Origin: Stenocarpella maydis
Lineage: Eukaryota > Ascomycota > Sordariomycetes > Diaporthales > Diaporthaceae
Assembly: GCA_002270565.1 (NCBI GenBank)
Contig: NQMI01000157.1
Span: forward strand, 1-64,000
Reading direction: 5' to 3'
Length of the DNA: 64,000 nucleotides
Below are positions 34,038-45,580 of this stretch, piece by piece; positions within the stretch are counted from its first letter, which is position 1, and every line of letters begins with the position of its first letter. Made by a program: the position numbers and the translations under genes. Below the pieces are notes generated by a model that saw only the letters and a list, made by a program, of their open reading frames with translations, did not search any database and was not told the origin of the DNA.

Positions 34038-35358
34038 ATGGCGGACCCTGCCGTCAAGCCCGACCCGGCTGTCAAGCCCGACCCGGACGCCCTCCAGGGC
34101 GGATCCCCCATGGCCGTTGATGCTTATGAAGATGATGTCGGCGACCTGGACCTTGAGTTCTACCCCACGAGGGGCCCAGATGGCAACCCGTCCCCCCAGG
34201 ACAACCTATTCATGGCTCGTGTGCCCACCTATGTCTGGGCCGCTTGGGATAAGATTGACGACGACACCCCAATCGAGATCGGAAGGCTCCGCGCTTGGAG
34301 CGAGCCAGACAAGAAGGGCATACCCAAGGTCCGTTTCCATGCCCCATTCCTCACGCCTGCGCGCTCTGGCCGCTAACCAGGGGTCTCTGTTCGCCCTCCA
34401 CAGAGGAAGATGAGGCTTTTGCTCAAGAGCAACGTCTCAGCCCATCAAGGCCTGCCGCGCGAGTACGACCTCGACGACACCAACCAAGCAGTCAAGAACA
34501 CCTTCATCTTCACCGAGTCCGACATCGAGGGCTTCAAAAACAAGAACAAGCTGCGCAAGGACGCCGCCGATCAGAACATCCCCGCCTACCTCCTGCGGGC
34601 AAAGGTAGAGAAGCCGGCTCAGCAGAACTCCCGCGGCGGACGCGGGCGACGAGGAAGGGATACTTATAGACAAGTCATTCCCAGTATGTGATTGGCCCCT
34701 CTGGCCCATGCTTCATCCCGCCCGGGATCCTGGCCAATGTAGCACGCTAACCGCATGACAGAGAAAACCGCCATCTACGGACGCGTTTCACAGGAAGTCA
34801 ACATGAACCCGATTGGTATTTGCTGGGCTTCCCCAACAGCGCAGGCAGAATCTAACCGTATATATAGATAACCCAGAGACCGCCTACCTCATGGCCGTCC
34901 GCGCGCAGGAGCAAGTGACGCCTAAGAATACCACCCAGATCATCGACCGCTTCGCCGTCACCCACAGCGTTGTCCAGGTCGGAACGAACCAGGCCAGCAA
35001 GGCATTCGAGAGCTTCATCAAGGACTCTCGCACGCAGACCAAGAAGGCCAGAGCCGAGGCAAAGACTGCACGTATGCCCGAGAACGAGCTTCTCGACAAG
35101 ATCTTCCAGTGTTTCCGACAGTACAACTACTGGTCGCTCAAGGCACTCCGCTCTGCTATCCCGCAGCCCGAGGTGTACCTTCGCTCGACCTTGGAGAAGG
35201 TGGCCGATTTGCACAAGAGCGGGCGGTTTGCAAACAACTGGAGCCTGAAGGCCGAGCATCAAGACATCGGCGCGCAGGCCGTGGCCGAGACTGCACCTAC
35301 CATGAACTTCGCGGAAGATTCCGAGGATGAAGAGATGGAGGATGTTCAGATCCAGTGA
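34038..35358 (+). CDS. TFG2: Transcription initiation factor IIF, beta subunit (RAP30/Tfg2)
   Basis: Four exons (34038-34328, 34404-34683, 34762-34815, 34868-35358) encode 371 residues. The N-terminus is acidic and contains a duplicated VKPDP motif. The dimerisation region contains YVWAAWDKIDDDTPIEIGRLRAW. It continues as MRLLLKSN across intron 1. The C-terminal winged helix (about 282-335) reads FQCFRQYNYWSLKALRSAIPQ and then HKSGRFANNWSLK, diagnostic for RAP30. An acidic tail ends the protein. TFIIF accompanies RNA polymerase II into the preinitiation complex. Exon 3 is only 54 nt, and the third intron is 52 bp with a TCTAACC branch point. All phases agree. Convergent with the YVC1 gene. 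Confidence 0.96.
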
Positions 35359-35759
35359 GCCTCTTCGGGCCCTGGCTGGGCGGACGGATGTTGCGCCGCC
35401 AGCAGAGGGCCTCACCTGCTGGCATGGCAGGTTCAGATGGGGCCAGTGATGTCGATCGTCTCAGTCGTGCTTCACCGTGTGCGGGCTCATTCAAAGGGAA
35501 ACGCAGGTGTGTGGGTTTGGTTGCCGCTCCTCTTATTCCGGTGGCGTTTTCGGCGACAAATGCTTTTACTTGCATGGACAGGACGTTACTATTCCAATTT
35601 TGATATGATACCCTCGGCCCGCCAGGGCTCGGAATGCTTCTTACTGTGGGAAAGCCGCGACGTGCATGATCAGGACCAGAGGAGCAGCATGTGTACTCGC
35701 TCAAATCATACTGCTGAGCCGGGCCTTTTAGCATCTAAGCAGACAAGAGTACAATGGTA
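35359..35759. other. Convergent 3' spacer, TFIIF beta and YVC1
   Basis: 401 bp between two stop codons, presumably the two 3' UTRs. No gene or repeat seen. Confidence 0.5.
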
Positions 35760-38256
35760 CTATTGCTCATCCCCGGTGCGGTCCAGATCGTCCAGTGTGC
35801 CTAGCTTGCCAGCCTGCGTGTCCTCCATACTGTCTTCATCCCCCACGAACCTGGCAAGCATCTCCTCTATGCGGGCGTTGCTGTTCTCCAACGCCTCGAG
35901 CCGCGCCACCATGTCGCTCATCTCGTCGCTGTCGTTGAAGATGCCCTGCAGCTCCTGCCGCAGCCCCGGGAAGGGCGCCATGCTGTCCCTCCTATTGAGC
36001 GTCCTGCCTGGCCCAGGCGACTTGGGCGTCTGCCGGCCGTCGGAAGTGGTCGGGGTCGCCCCGAGCTGGTCGCCGGCGTCCTTGGCGCCGGCACCGGCAC
36101 CGGCGCCGTCCCTCTCATGTGCCTGCTTGGCCTTGTGCTGCTTGATCATGTTTTGCAGGTTGGTCGAGTCCGCGGTGGTGTTCCTCTGGAACTGCCGGCG
36201 GATCAAGTGGCGCGTGAGGTCGTCGTCGACAGAGATGGCGTCCTCGACCTCGTCAGGCGGCGGGACGTCAAAGACGGCGTGGATGTCGCCGTGGGTCGTG
36301 ATGCGCCACTTTTCCCAGAACCAGTGGTACCTCCTCTCGGTGCCATTCTGCGCGCCCGGTCGCTCGGTGGGTGCGGATACGGGCCATAGGACACGCCGCT
36401 CGACAGCCGCGATGATGACCAGAAGGGGAAGGTTCAGGAGCCGGACGGCGGCAACATGGATCTTGTGGAACCACCGGGGGCTCACGACAAACTTGAGCGG
36501 GACCAGGATGAAAAGGGCGAGGATGTTGAAGGGTGGCTGGTAAGCAAATATGGCATCGCTCTTGACACCCTCCAAGGTCTGGACCGCGTGGCGGTACTGG
36601 ACCTCGGCGGTGGCGTTGGACACGATGCTGCTGAAGGTGTTTGAGAGCATGGACACGAGGATGGTGAGGAAGAGGGTGTTGCCCAGAAAGGCAAAGGTGA
36701 CCATGAGGCATGGGCCCAGTACCTGGTGGAACTCGGGTGCCCTCTGGATGCCGGTCCCGTCCAGGCCAAACCAGATCCACAGTAGCCACTTGCTGACTGT
36801 GATAGTCGAATGTCCTCCGTCGCCAAGCCAGATAAGTGACAAGAGGAAACCGGCAAAGCACCAGGCGGCAAGGGCCGTCAGCGTGGTGAAGTCGGCCATC
36901 ATGGCCCTCAGGGAGACGAAGAGCAGATTGTTGGACAGGAGGTTGAAGGCGAGACGGGGGATAAGCACCGGGGCACCCATCGCGAGGACGTCGAGGGCCT
37001 GCTGGCCTGTGTCCCCGCTGCCTGTCCGCCAGCCCTGGATGCGCAGCACGAGGTAGATCCAGAAGATGACGGCGAAGGTGACGTCCAGGAAGCTCCATAG
37101 GTTCTGGGTGTAGACCGTCCTGTGCAGAGTTCTGTCAGTCGGAAGCAGTGGGGGACCCGGGGGGGGGGGTTAGAGCAATAATGGCTTACCATCCATGCTC
37201 GAGTATCGTGGCGAAATTGTCGAGAACCCATCCGAATGCGTAGACTGAGAACATGACCTCAAGTACGGAGAAGGTAGTGGGATCCCTCTCAGCCATGAAC
37301 AGTACGTAGAGGACCAATAAGATGATGAACTGCATGATCTCGAGTATGTTCCTGGTCCTCGGGACGATCAAGCGGTACTGGTTCAGCAGTGAGGATGCCC
37401 TGGGGTCGTACAGACTTATGGGCTTCTGCTTGTAGTGGTCCGGGATGATGTTGACGAAGCTGCTGGGGGTGTAGATGACACGGCCCTCGTAGATGGCGTC
37501 AATGACCTTTTGACACGAGGTGGAGCTGAGGAACAGCTTGCTCTCGCTCAGGATCGCAACCTCGAGGGCGGGCAGGGTGGTGTGGTAGGCGAAAGAAGCC
37601 GAGGTGGAGGCCGCGCGACGGACGTGCTCTGGGGCGTTCTGAAAGGGCGAGAAGCCGGCGACGAGAATGTGGGCGAGAACGAGCAGCCCCTCGGTGCCCT
37701 CATTGTCCTCATTGAAGCGGCGCAGGATGCGGGTGGCGACTAGCTCGCACAGGGTAGCACGGGTGAAGTTCACGTTCTGCCTGTTATGCAGATGGGACTG
37801 CTCGTGCAGGAACTGTGCGCGGTTCACAAGGAGGCAGTAGACTAGTCAGAGGGCATCAGTATCGTGTGAAGGTTTGGGTGGGGGGGGGGGACTTTGCGGC
37901 TCACCGATGGAGATGTCATCCAGATCATACAGCTTATCGACCAAGGGCCGTATGACGGATATGTTGATCCTGACATCCCTCAGCTGCTCGAGGCTCATGT
38001 AGTCCTCGACGATGGAAATGACGTCCCTCCTGATGCGGTGGATGTTTGTGTAGACGGGTAGGTGAGAGTGAGGGTTGGGCACGCAGGAGAAGACGGGCTC
38101 CGGGTCGGGCTCATGGCTCATGTGTCTTCTCAGCAGCGGCCTCCGTTCTGGCTCCTGGATCTGCAGGTGGCGGCTGCTGCTGCGAGGGGGTTGTTGTTCC
38201 TGGTCATGGGTCTGAAATTGGCTGTGGCTCTGGCCGTTCTGGGCCTGAGCCGACAT
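35760..38256 (-). CDS. YVC1: Vacuolar TRP-type cation channel, YVC1/TRPY1
   Basis: Three exons (38256-37905, 37841-37190, 37119-35760) encode 787 residues from the ATG MSAQAQNG. The cytosolic N-terminus contains the family block HRIRRDVISIVEDYMSLEQL and DDISIVYCLLVNRAQFL, the latter formed by splicing. Membrane helices are visible at about 283-301, 308-324, 344-361, 379-398, 412-433 and 469-493, with a pore-like loop WLLWIWFGLDGTG near 446-458. Two further hydrophobic stretches follow (PFNILALFILVPLKFVVS, LLVIIAAVERRVLW). The tail is charged and ends in a short coiled coil (MVARLEALENSNARIEEMLARF). Yeast Yvc1 releases Ca2+ from the vacuole under hyperosmotic stress. Both introns carry 11-base C runs in the sense strand. 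Confidence 0.95.
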
Positions 38257-39889
38257 CTTGGGTCGACAGACAGAGCCAACGGGCCGAGGAGCGCGTTTTG
38301 CCCGACAATCACCAAGCTCCAACGTAACCTTGTTGGTCAAGCCAGGGACTGCGTATGCGTATGCTTCAACCGCAAGTGCACGGTGGTAGTTGTAGCTGTA
38401 GTGGTAGTGGTAGTGGTAGTGCGTGTTGTGTTCAAGAGATGGTGGCAGGCTGCCTCTCGATCACACCGGCTGCCTCTTTTACCTACCTACTTGGGTATCT
38501 GAATGTGCTGGGAGGACAGCTAGGTCGGCTGGTATAAAGGGCGGTAAAGTAGTGTACACCTCAAGGCCTACGCAGCTATCCCGTCTGTCTGACTTGGTTG
38601 GCGCACGGCGGCTTGAAAGTTGTGGGCCACCAGCCCTGGCCGTGCTCGACGACAACGACGACGACTATCAATTGCCCTGGTCTTGTTGTCCTCACGTGTC
38701 CACGAGGAATTGCGCTTCGCACGCGTCCCCTCGCGTTCAGTTAGGATGAGATAAGGAGTAAGTAGTGCATGACAATCGAGCCTCTCTTTTTCCCAAATGA
38801 CGCAAGCCTGCATTGGGGTCCTCCATCCATCTCACATGCCCCAGGCCCTGTCCAGGCCGCCAAGGGGCCATCTGCCGCTGCTTCTGCTGCATGTATATTG
38901 GGTAACAGACAATCACCCAGATCCACGGTTCGCCTCTTTCGAGTTAGCTAATGCTTACTCCGACGTTTCGTGTCCGCAACCGTGCAAGGTGGTCACGGGT
39001 CAAAGAGCTTGTCCGCCATTATTAAGGTGCGTGCTATGGTATTGATTATTGTCAAATGCCACCGTGCTTCTGCCCCCACATCTCGCCAGAAGATGCTGTT
39101 CTTCGGGAACCCGACTTGGCTAACTCTGCCTAAATGCCCGCTCTGGTATAATACAAATGAAAGAGGCCCTTCCCAACGAGGTTTGGCCTCCCATACTGTC
39201 CATGTCGGAAAAAGAAGAAAAGATTATTGTACATGCTTTAGAACATAAACATTACAATGTGGTATCTCGATCTCGTCACCGGCTCCTACGCCCTCCCTCT
39301 TCCCTCTGTCCAGCACCCCATCATCTCGAAAACGATGATCAAGAAAGATAAGTACTCTAGACAGGAGCAGCGAGAATGTAAATGAAGAGGGGGGGGACAA
39401 AAGGTATAAGGGGTGACTGTGCTAGAAAATGCTGGTCGGTGCGGCCACCAATCTGCCTGGCTCTCCCCATCTCACCCAACCTTCTCCCTTCGATCTCTCA
39501 CCGGCCTTAGAGCATCAGCCGCTTCATGACTTTCTCAAGCCTTGGTCTCTCGGTCAATGCCCGCGGTATCCGCTCGACCTTGAACTCGGCAGACCCGGGG
39601 GTTGCTGTCTCGGCCCTCCTGCCAGCATCGCGTAGAATCAGGTGTTCCGCGACCTAGCGGCCGTCGTCCTTTTCGGAGACATGCTGTAAATGCCGACCCT
39701 GTAACGCCGTTGCTAACTCCATAAACCCCACGCAGAATTAAATTGAAATTCACATCCAACGCCGATTAAATGCCTTCGTTCTGTTACCTTTCCCTCTTGC
39801 CACTCCCATCCCCAGCAGGATGCTTGGCCATCTCCCGTGATTACCCCATCTTCCTCAACCTCGATATTGACCCTCAGTTCAGGTCTCTC
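38257..39889. other. Intergenic, 1.6 kb
   Basis: The left part is the upstream region of YVC1, with GTGGTA repeats near 38396-38417. The right part is the 3' flank of RAX2. A minus-strand open frame at 39535-39759 has no family match that I recognise. Nothing else is supported. Confidence 0.5.
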
Positions 39890-42800
39890 TCACACATGAG
39901 GCGCGCCAGGCCGTCCTCTGCCCAACGACTCGAGCAGTTCGTGGGGAGGAATTCTCTGCATGCCACTCCCGTGGTCAAACATGGACGTCGGTGCTGGCTG
40001 GTATCCCTCGCGCTTCTTCCTCAGCCGCTCCATGACCATACCAGCAACGACGATGAGAAGGGTCAGCCCGAGGGAGATCGCTAGCCCAATGAGGACGATG
40101 GCGTAAATCGGCAGGTTGCCGCCTTGGTTGCCGTTGAAGAAATTCTGATTCTCGACAAAGACCCGGGAGATGGTGCCGGGGGTGTTACTTGCCTTGGTAG
40201 TCAAGGCGAAGGGCGTCAATGCAGTCCCGTTAAACAAGGCGGCACTCGCGCTACCGAAACCCGGGATCAGGATGTGTCCGGTCAGCATCAGGGACGTCTT
40301 GTCGCTGAGAAGCTCCGATGAGCTCTTGGTCTCGGTGAGGGAAAAGACCTGCAGCGATCGGATATCTGTTCCGGTTCCGAATGGCTGGCCGGCAGATTTC
40401 CAGTTGGATCCGTCGTACTTCATCAGGTAGATAGACCCATTCGTCTCCGTGCCTGTGACCCAAACCTGGTCGCCCTTGGCGGAGCCGGAGACGACAAAAT
40501 CTACCGGTCCGGGGAGTTCAGTACCGCCGGGGTAATTATCCCACGACTGAGCACCCGAGGTATAGGAGACCAGGAAGCTCGTCGATCCGTTCACACTGAA
40601 GTTTCCTCCGGCGACGAGGTTTCTGTCGGTCACCCAGGCCATGGTCCTGGCTTCTCCCATCAGGTTGTTGCCCGGACGAGTCCACTGGGACGAGGAAGGG
40701 TTGAACGAGCAGACCGCTGGACAGCCCAGGGAACCGGCCGAAGTGAACGATCCGCCGACAAACACGTCGGCGCTGCTTGGACGAACGGCAATGCTGCTGA
40801 CAGTAGCGGTGCCGCCCTCCAGCGCCGGAGGCTGCGAGCCGTAGTCGTTGGCGGCGAGGTCAAAGGAAACTAGGCCACTCACATTGGTGCCGCTGACGAC
40901 GCCGGTCACGTTTCCGCCGGCAAAGAGCCTGGAGCCCTGAATGGCGACTGTAACAAATGTCGAGTCCTGGGAGACACCAGAGGCGAAGCCAGTGACGGTG
41001 GCGTTGTTGCCGTCGGTGTTGTTCACGATAGCGACATTGTGAATGACGGAACCATTGCTTCCCGTAAGAGTGAACCGTCCCGCGAGGACAGTGATATTGA
41101 GGTCGCCCGTAGGCGAGAAAGCTGCGTCTATGACCCCTGATGCGCTGCCGTTGAGAATGTCCCGTTTCCCGGTAAAGGAGCTAGAGGACGTCGATTTGGA
41201 CTGGATGTGTGCGCCAAAGTCTTCGAGAGCGAAGTCAGGTTTCGACCCGCTTAGACCGGCCGCTCCCACAGCCCCAAGGGTTGAGGATATGACCGTGCCC
41301 GCATACAGCGGGTCGCTTCCGGCCACATCGAGAACAGAGGTAGTTAGCATGCCGTCCAAATACTCGACGGATGCGTCCAGGTTCACCAGCCAGTTCCCCC
41401 GGCTTGGTACCCAGACCCCGAAGCCGTTGGCCGACACAGCCTGGTTGTCTCGGAACGCGTTGAGCTGGCTGAAGTTCCCGGTGAAGCTGACCACCACCTC
41501 CGTGGTGCCCGAGATGTTCATCGTCAGCGGGACCACAGTCGACACTGGGCCATTGACGCCAGAGCCCAGGGCACTCCAAGCGTTGGTTGAGCTATCAAAA
41601 ACCGCCACGTTGGAAAGGCCGGGTACACCATTGTTCTGGGTATTGTTGAAGGACCCTCCCACAAAGAGTTTGGAGCCGTTGACGTGCATAGAGACCACTG
41701 GCCCGTTTAGCCCACCATCTAGGGGCTGCACTGAAGAATCCTGACGGTTAACGGACACAATGTTGTCTGAGCCCGAAGAGGTGAAGTTGCCTCCGACGAA
41801 AGTAACAGTCCCTGAGGTCGCCAGGGCGTTGACAGCAGAGCCAGTAGAGAAGTTCATGCCAAGCTTGTCGAAGACTGAATCCTGGAAATCGGACGAGTTG
41901 AAGTTGGTGACAGACGGGTCATATTCGAACAGGCCATTCAAGCCCCCGGTCGTGTTGTACATGACAAAGCCGACTCTCTGGGCGACGACGGTCTGCTGGG
42001 ACAGAGACTGGCCGCTCGCGGGAGTCAAGGTTACAGCGGGGCGGAACGAGTCCGATGTCGCGTCCACGTATCCATAATAGATGGGATCGTACTTGTCGAA
42101 GTTGTTCGTCTGGAATAGTGAGGTGCTGATGGTGCTATTGGTACCCTTCGGCGACATGGTGCCACTGAGATGGACTTGGCCACGAGAGTCGCAAGTGCCG
42201 TCTTGCAGGCAGCCGGGTGTGTACAAGTTGACGGTGTAGTAGCCAGACTCCCTTATGTCCGGGAGGAAGACGACAGAAGCCGACTCTGGTGTGACGGGGC
42301 TCGAGAGCTGAGCGGTCAGGTAACGGGAGCTGTTGTCAAGGGACGAGGAAACAGCCCAGGGGCCGGTCTGGGTGGAATTGGAGGCTGTGGGGATGCCCGC
42401 ACAGGCTGGCTCGTTGAAGTCGCTGACGGCAAAGGCAAAGATGTCATCCTGAAATAGCTCAATGCCGTTCAGCCCACCGCCGCTCCCGTACCAGTCTGAG
42501 ATGTCGATGCGGAACGCGTTCATGCCTATCACGTCAACGAAATGGAACTCCTGGTAGGTAAGGTCGCTGTTGCTGCTCAGCGGACACTCGCTGGTGCAGG
42601 TGAGGTTCTGCTTCGTCTCAGGGTCGATATAGGTGAGGTTCATTATTCCGTTGATAGGCAGGGCCGTGAAGCGCCACGTCTTGGTGCCTCGGCCATCTTG
42701 GTGTGTGTTGTAGAGGCGCAACTTTGTCGGCCGATAGCCAAAGCCCATGTTGGCCTGCCAGAATCCAGGGGTGTTGTCGGCAAGCAGCCACGTGTTGCCC

Positions 42801-43627
42801 GGCCCGTCGGCCCCGCTGGTCTTGCAGACAACATTACCAGGCTCGCTGAAGCCGGCGGTGGCCGTGGAGCCCCCGGAGGACAGCTCTGCCGTGGAGAGGT
42901 TGATGACCTGCTCGTCTGGCGTGCTAGGGGTGCTCGCATTTCCCAGCCCGGTGAAGCTCCCGCCGAAGATGATGTGGCCGTTTGAGGCCTTGGTGATTGA
43001 CAGCACGGGGCCATTGAAGCCGGCAAAGGGCAGAGCCGAGAAGCCGGCATTGGGACCGCGCCAGGCGACGGCATTGGTGGAGTTATCGATGCCCATGAAG
43101 TTGCCCCCGACGTAGACCGTGTCGTTGTCGCAGAGGACGGCGTTGACGGAGCCCTGTATGCCGGGCAGCTTCCTGACCTCGGTGGTGTTTGGGTTGAAGA
43201 GGGCGATGCCGGTGGACTCATGGTCGCCGAGGCTGGTAAAATTGCCAGCTATCACTACGCCCTGGGCGACGCCGTCGCTAACGTACGAGCACATGGACTG
43301 GATGGAGGCGTCGGCCTGGATGACGGTGGTCAGGACGCCATTGGGCAGGCGAGCCAGCAGGCCCTCGCTGCCATTTGTTCGGAAAGGGTCCTCGTTCTGG
43401 CCTTCGAACTGATAGAGTGAGATGCCAGCAAAGTCGCCGGCGAAGCCAACCCTGCCAAGTGTTGAGATGTCAAGGTCGAGGAAGGCGTCTGGCACGGAGG
43501 TGAAATTAATGGCACGCGACGTGGGTATTGACGCGAGCAAAGAGACTGTAAGAAAAGATTTAAGTAATGCAGAGGCGCCCGTCCTCGGTTGCCGGGCGAC
43601 ACGGCGCCGTGAGATGAGGGACCTCAT
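39890..43627 (-). CDS. RAX2: Cell-polarity / bud-site protein RAX2
   Basis: Intronless, 1245 residues from the ATG (MRSLISRRR); a GTG four codons upstream is not used. A long basic signal peptide ends near residue 39 (ASIPTSRA before INFTSVP). The large lumenal or extracellular part is N-glycosylation-rich and built from repeated propeller-like blades marked by VIAGNFTSL, YVGGNFMG, IFGGSFTGL, FVGGNFTSS, FVGGSFNNT and VAGGNFSVNG. A single transmembrane helix spans about 1174-1198, with a basic stop-transfer MERLRKKREGY and a tail of about 45 residues. Rax2 is a type I membrane landmark that in yeast marks cell poles with Rax1 and in hyphae supports polarity. Length matches filamentous-fungal orthologues. 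Confidence 0.96.
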   Translation of the reverse strand: MRSLISRRRVARQPRTGASALLKSFLTVSLLASIPTSRAINFTSVPDAFLDLDISTLGRVGFAGDFAGISLYQFEGQNEDPFRTNGSEGLLARLPNGVLTTVIQADASIQSMCSYVSDGVAQGVVIAGNFTSLGDHESTGIALFNPNTTEVRKLPGIQGSVNAVLCDNDTVYVGGNFMGIDNSTNAVAWRGPNAGFSALPFAGFNGPVLSITKASNGHIIFGGSFTGLGNASTPSTPDEQVINLSTAELSSGGSTATAGFSEPGNVVCKTSGADGPGNTWLLADNTPGFWQANMGFGYRPTKLRLYNTHQDGRGTKTWRFTALPINGIMNLTYIDPETKQNLTCTSECPLSSNSDLTYQEFHFVDVIGMNAFRIDISDWYGSGGGLNGIELFQDDIFAFAVSDFNEPACAGIPTASNSTQTGPWAVSSSLDNSSRYLTAQLSSPVTPESASVVFLPDIRESGYYTVNLYTPGCLQDGTCDSRGQVHLSGTMSPKGTNSTISTSLFQTNNFDKYDPIYYGYVDATSDSFRPAVTLTPASGQSLSQQTVVAQRVGFVMYNTTGGLNGLFEYDPSVTNFNSSDFQDSVFDKLGMNFSTGSAVNALATSGTVTFVGGNFTSSGSDNIVSVNRQDSSVQPLDGGLNGPVVSMHVNGSKLFVGGSFNNTQNNGVPGLSNVAVFDSSTNAWSALGSGVNGPVSTVVPLTMNISGTTEVVVSFTGNFSQLNAFRDNQAVSANGFGVWVPSRGNWLVNLDASVEYLDGMLTTSVLDVAGSDPLYAGTVISSTLGAVGAAGLSGSKPDFALEDFGAHIQSKSTSSSSFTGKRDILNGSASGVIDAAFSPTGDLNITVLAGRFTLTGSNGSVIHNVAIVNNTDGNNATVTGFASGVSQDSTFVTVAIQGSRLFAGGNVTGVVSGTNVSGLVSFDLAANDYGSQPPALEGGTATVSSIAVRPSSADVFVGGSFTSAGSLGCPAVCSFNPSSSQWTRPGNNLMGEARTMAWVTDRNLVAGGNFSVNGSTSFLVSYTSGAQSWDNYPGGTELPGPVDFVVSGSAKGDQVWVTGTETNGSIYLMKYDGSNWKSAGQPFGTGTDIRSLQVFSLTETKSSSELLSDKTSLMLTGHILIPGFGSASAALFNGTALTPFALTTKASNTPGTISRVFVENQNFFNGNQGGNLPIYAIVLIGLAISLGLTLLIVVAGMVMERLRKKREGYQPAPTSMFDHGSGMQRIPPHELLESLGRGRPGAPHV

Positions 43628-45139
43628 GGCGCGAGTCACCCAGGCGGATGAGGAGCGGCAGGTTGTGTTGCGGAGTGGACGGGGCGCGGGCGCGGGCGCT
43701 GTGAGTTGCGGGTTGCGAGGTTGATGATGAGCTACGCGTGATCCATCTCAAGAGCAGGAAAAGAAAGGAAGGTGGCAGGGCCGCGAGGGCTCAGTTGCGG
43801 GCGATCAAGTCGATAGCACGGAATGCGCGGTGTGGCAGCGGTGAGGCGGTCGGAGAAAGGGCACGAGGCGGTGGTGATGAAACGAGCGTGTGTTGAATAC
43901 CGATATCGAAGAAGAGATGATCAAAGAAGGGCAAGAGAATTGATTGACGGCGACGACAGCAACGATGTCGTTGTTGGTCAAATGTCAAATGGGTGGTGTG
44001 GTACACGGGTGTACCACGTCGAAGCGAAATTATCGTCGAAAAACCGTGGCAGGCCAGGGAAAGTGGCAGAGAGGGACGGCAGGGTAAAAAAAGATGGCAA
44101 GTGGCTTTGATAGGCCAGGGCAGGAGGACGACACACCCGGGGGACGACGAGGGTGATAGTGTGGGATGCGACCGAATACCGTCGTATGTGTGTCGTACGT
44201 GTGTGGTGTCGGGGCGTGTCGGTTTGGGTTAGGATTAGTCCCAGAGGTGGTTGTGGTAGGAGGTCGTGGACGAGACTAGTCAATGGTCGGGAGATTGGAC
44301 GTACCCCAGTAGCGCAGCACCCGCAGCAGCCACAGTACCTTGGTACCTTGGGTATTATCGGGTACGAAAGCAGCAACCCAAACCGCCTTGGTCGGGTGCA
44401 CAAAGCCAAGGAAGGCGAGCCAGGTAGGGCCGGGGGGGGGGGGAAGGATGGTGCAGGTCAGCAGAGCAGCAGTAGGAGCAGCAGCAGGAGTAGCAGTAGA
44501 GCAGCAGGAACAGGATGGGACGGGATGGCGGGAAAGATCGAGAAACGACGAGGGAAAAGGGGGGCGCCAATCAGTGCTCTGCGTATCAGAGACAGGAGGA
44601 TACCTTGAAGTGGAGACCTTGTTCTCGCTTCCCTAACGATTCCTGAATCTCAATCTCAAATCTCAAGTGAGAATCTCTCTCTCTATTCCTTTTTCTCACT
44701 GAATGTTCCTCTCTGTCACTACTACCATGTCAAGCAAGAGCCGAGACGACGACGAGATTGGGGCTTTTGTGGCTTGGTAGGCTGCTTGCAGGGAACCCAC
44801 GCTTAACCAAGTGCCTACCAAATGCTCGGCTAGCCACCAATTGCCCATTTTAATTTGCCAAGGGGCCCTCGGACGGTAACGGTAGGGGGCACCGGGATGG
44901 TCGACACGTCGAATGGCAGCAGTTCCTCCTCAGGCTCAAGTGCTCAAAGCTGTTCCTGCAGCTGGTGGGGCTTTTGGGACCCACAGGCAGGGACACGGGT
45001 TGCCAGGTATCTAACACTTTTACCTGCACCTGCACTACCCGTGTAATCTCTGTATATAGTACATGGGTGCTCTTAGGTGCCTCCTTCCCGCCATCATGAT
45101 GGGAGTCTAAACACTAGTGCAACATAATAAACATTTACC

Positions 45140-45149
45140 TACCTAGGTA
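45140..45149. promoter_or_regulatory. TACCTAGGTA palindrome, copy 2
   Basis: Perfect 10-bp palindrome followed by a further half-site (CTTAGGTATC). It lies far from either flanking start codon, so no target gene is suggested. Confidence 0.4.
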
Positions 45150-45430
45150 CTTAGGTATCTTCTCAAGTAGCGTGGCAGCCATGGTTCCAACCTCATCAAC
45201 TTTGTCTACATCCGACATCTACAGGCATGTGCGGTGTTGTTCTACCCGGCATACAACACATCATATGGTTCATTAAAATATATTGGTTGCATTTTTGCTG
45301 GACAGGAAACACCAATGTCGACAGCAATGATGGCAGGGCCCGTAGCGAGTCCATATGACCAAGCGAGTCACCCACTTCTCTGTACGATGAAAGCATCCTC
45401 ATTGGTTTTGCACGTCATCCGCTTGCTTCG

Positions 45431-45580
45431 ACTGTGACTGCAACTGATTGCGACTGATTGCGACTGATTGCGACTGATTGCGACTGACTGCGACCGACTG
45501 CGACTGATTACGACTGATTGCGATTGACTGCGACTGACTGCGACTGGCTGCAACTGACTGCGACTAACTGCAACTTTCCG
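45431..45580. repeat. Minisatellite with exact 10-bp period, about 15 units
   Basis: Units are variants of CGACTGATTG and CGACTGACTG. The period stays at 10 with substitutions but no length changes. Non-coding location between RAX2 and the F-box gene. Confidence 0.95.

Noticed and set aside
39535..39759. Possible tRNA or small ORF (contains GRDSNPR)
   Set aside because: The string recalls spurious translations of tRNA genes, but no A box, proper B box or cloverleaf could be drawn here.
45431..45580. CRISPR-like array
   Set aside because: The 10-bp repeats have no spacers; it is a minisatellite in a eukaryotic genome.
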